A stretch of DNA of 64,000 nt, from positions 17,749 through 81,748 of the forward strand of contig JASJDP010000010.1 in the NCBI GenBank assembly GCA_030065095.1. Direction: 5' to 3'. Positions 62,333-64,000 of this stretch are shown here, one piece after another. The notes under the pieces were generated by a model. It saw only the letters and a list, made by a program, of their open reading frames with translations, was not told where the DNA came from and did not search any database. Source of the DNA: Rhodobacter sp. (GTDB lineage Bacteria > Pseudomonadota > Alphaproteobacteria > Rhodobacterales > Rhodobacteraceae). The position numbers and the translations under genes are program-made. Position 1 is the stretch's first letter. Each line of letters begins with the position of its first letter.

Positions 62333-62599
62333 ATGAAGCGGAAGCGTTTCACTGAAGAGCAGATCATTGGCGTGCTGAAGGAGAGCGAGCCGGGTGCCAA
62401 GACCGACGACATTTGTCGGCGTCACGGCATCAGTTCGGCGACGTTCTACAGCTGGCGCAAGAAGTATGGCGGCATGGACGCGTCGGAAGCCAAGCGTTTG
62501 CGTGAGCTGGAGATCGAGAACGCCAAGCTCAAGCGGATCGTGGCTGACCAGATGCTGGACATGTCGTCGATGAAGGAACTGCTCGCAAAAAACTGGTGA
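62333..62599 (+). CDS. IS3-family transposase OrfA (helix-turn-helix)
   Basis: This 88-residue protein starts at ATG 62333 after [53 protein letters not shown] and the Leu-heptad [20 protein letters not shown] are the HTH and leucine zipper of IS3-type OrfA proteins. The last codons, GCA AAA AAC TGG TGA, contain the heptamer A AAA AAC in the phase needed for -1 frameshifting into orfB, which would make the fused transposase. Confidence 0.88.
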   Translation: MKRKRFTEEQIIGVLKESEPGAKTDDICRRHGISSATFYSWRKKYGGMDASEAKRLRELEIENAKLKRIVADQMLDMSSMKELLAKNW

Positions 62600-63474
62600 C
62601 GCCCATGGCCAAGCGCAAAGCTGTGGGTTTCTTGATGAGCGAGATGGGCCTGAGCGAACGCAGGGCCTGCCGGATCGTCGGGCTGGCGCGGTCGGTTCAG
62701 CAGTATCGGCCAATGCCAAAGGACGATGCCGCTGCAATCAAGCGCATGAAAGAACTGGCGTCGGAGAACCGGCGCTACGGCTATCTCCGCCTGCACGCCA
62801 TGCTGCGGCGCGAAGGGCTGGTCGTGAACCCCAAGCGCACCTACCGGCTTTACACCGAACAGGGCCTTCAGGTGCGCACAAAGAAGCGCCGGAAGCTACC
62901 AAGGCGTGACCGGGTGGCTCCACAGGTGCCTGAGAAGCCAATGCAGCGGTGGTCGATGGGTTTCGTCGGCGACCAACTGGCCGATTGCCGGCGGTTCCGT
63001 GTGCTGAACATTGTCGATGATCACAGCCGGTTCTGTCCCGGCCAGATCGTGGACGTGTCGATCCCGGGCGCCAGGGTGGCGCGCTTCCTCGATGACCTGG
63101 CGCTGCGGTTAGGCCTTCCCGAGGAGATCATCCTGGACAATGGCCCCGAAGGCACAAGCAAGGCGATGTTCGACTGGTCCGAACGGACCGGCGTGCGCCT
63201 TCGGTTCATCGAGCCGGGCAAGCCAGTGCAGAACGCCTTCGTCGAGAGTTTCAACGGCAAGTTTCGAGACGAATGTCTGAACCTCCACTGGTTCCGATCG
63301 CTACGCCATGCCCGGGAAGAGATCGGCAGCTGGCGCCACCATTACAACACCGAACGCCCGCATTCGGCGCTCGGATATCTCTCACCAACGGAGTTCCTGA
63401 CGAAAACCACCGCGCCAGCGCTTGCGACTCTTGCGGTCTCCACGCTGTCGCTCAACACTCAAACCTTCGAATAG
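62596..63474 (+). CDS. IS3-family transposase OrfB (rve integrase core), first catalytic Asp replaced by Gly
   Basis: 292 residues counted from GTG 62596. The frame is -1 relative to orfA. The DDE core reads [28 protein letters not shown] and [20 protein letters not shown]. In this family the first block is normally WSMDFV with the catalytic Asp; here residue 122 is Gly. The usual NGPEF also reads NGPEG. The second Asp and the Glu (FVESF) are present. With one of three metal ligands gone the transposase is probably inactive. Confidence 0.85.
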   Translation: MTPMAKRKAVGFLMSEMGLSERRACRIVGLARSVQQYRPMPKDDAAAIKRMKELASENRRYGYLRLHAMLRREGLVVNPKRTYRLYTEQGLQVRTKKRRKLPRRDRVAPQVPEKPMQRWSMGFVGDQLADCRRFRVLNIVDDHSRFCPGQIVDVSIPGARVARFLDDLALRLGLPEEIILDNGPEGTSKAMFDWSERTGVRLRFIEPGKPVQNAFVESFNGKFRDECLNLHWFRSLRHAREEIGSWRHHYNTERPHSALGYLSPTEFLTKTTAPALATLAVSTLSLNTQTFE

Positions 63475-64000
63475 GTAATCTACCGTGCGTTCAGCCACTT
63501 GCTAATATCCGCAGCAAGAATGCATTCGCCAGGTTAGATACTCTCGGCAAGACCACCGATTTTGCCTCGTTGTTGCCCGCGGTTGCGAACACGGACGTTC
63601 GCTAGAGTGCATCATACGACAGGGTTGGACTCGATCCTGACCGGCGCAATGCAGCTTGCCCGCCAAAGCGGGGCTGTTTGGAACCGAACGATCAAGCCGA
63701 ATCGCCTTCAGCTCGGAATCCGGCGATTGGAGCAAGCCTCGGTCATTCGAAGACCAAGTCGCGGCCCTGCAATTTTGACGAGGAGGATGGCGCGTCCCAT
63801 AAATATTGCCGCGCCGGCGCCAATCGCCATTGTCCGCGCCCCGAGCCGCCCACCGTCGCGCGCGTTCCGGCCGGCGCGTCTTTTTTCGGTTTCCATGGCA
63901 GTGTTGGCTGTTTGGCGTTGACGCCTTCGCGCCGTTCCCGCGATGATTGCATTCATCGAGAGGTCAAGCGTCGGTGTGAGTCATGCAGCAGGTTTTGCAG
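63475..64000 (+). other. Window end without a convincing gene
   Basis: 526 bases after the IS. Minus-strand frames near 63708-63956 are short and contradictory. No right-hand inverted repeat of the IS is found. Confidence 0.4.

Larger units (their letters stand above)
62333..63474 (+). mobile_element. IS3-family insertion element (orfA/orfB), probably inactive
   Basis: Two overlapping transposase frames (orfA 62333-62599, orfB 62596-63474) with a slippery A_AAA_AAC at 62587-62593 are typical of IS3-family elements. I could not find matching terminal inverted repeats on both sides, so the true borders are unknown and the right end may be lost. The orfB catalytic core lacks the first Asp (see orfB). 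Confidence 0.75.

Noticed and set aside
63708..63956. Small minus-strand frame with a hydrophobic stretch near the window end
   Set aside because: Two competing frames cover the same bases, neither has a clear ribosome site or family resemblance.

Overview
The window is about 64 kb of GC-rich bacterial DNA. It looks like an accessory-rich chromosomal or plasmid segment of a marine alphaproteobacterium of the Rhodobacteraceae (Roseobacter group). This rests on codon choice, large RTX/type I-secreted proteins, quaternary-amine and Fe3+-type ABC operons, a DUF1611 (DgcN-like) gene, and a nasT-nasS-nrtABC-nirB-nasA gene order in a decayed cluster. No tRNA, rRNA or CRISPR was seen.

Layout. 1-2.9 kb: the tail of a GMC-type oxidoreductase, a PQQ-type sugar dehydrogenase overlapping a dihaem cytochrome c, and a class II aldolase/adducin protein. 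3.4-5.9 kb: a TPR/PH membrane protein followed by an acidic Gly-rich repeat protein. 6.4-11.8 kb, minus strand: a PLP desulfhydrase/sulfo-lyase-like gene, a three-gene glycine-betaine-type ABC importer and an alpha/beta hydrolase. A LysR regulator is divergent, and the gap between them holds two palindromes. 13.1-15.9 kb, minus: flavin reductase, M20 hydrolase and DUF1611 protein, joined by 4-nt overlaps. 16.5-23.9 kb: a giant M23 peptidase with PPC and lectin-like modules, then a Tat-exported phosphatase-superfamily protein coupled to a membrane protein. 24.1-28.5 kb, minus: a three-gene Fe3+-type ABC importer. 28.7-37.8 kb: a small membrane protein, a fasciclin/RTX protein, a DUF3179 protein and an ExeM/NucH-type extracellular nuclease.

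37.9-43.05 kb is a graveyard of an assimilatory nitrate/nitrite operon. Remnants of nasT, nasS, nrtA, nrtB, nrtC, nirB and nasA lie in the expected order, each truncated, frameshifted or joined to its neighbour by deletions. Between nasS and nrtA the regulatory leader seems intact: a sigma54-like -24/-12 element, two 6-bp hairpins with hexaloops of the ANTAR-target type (A at 1, G at 4), and a terminator.

43.36-59.7 kb is the most interesting part. Five tightly coupled genes (gap 12 nt, then overlaps of 4, 8 and 8 nt) encode a leaderless subtilisin-like protease, a DUF6603-like 1132-residue beta-rich protein, and three proteins of 1107, 1859 and 605 residues with no function I can assign. It contains no phage, secretion or injection-system core gene. 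I regard it as a candidate undescribed multi-protein system.

59.7-64 kb: a long gap with at most one small gene, a DUF3800 protein of lower GC, and an IS3-family element whose transposase lacks the first catalytic Asp.
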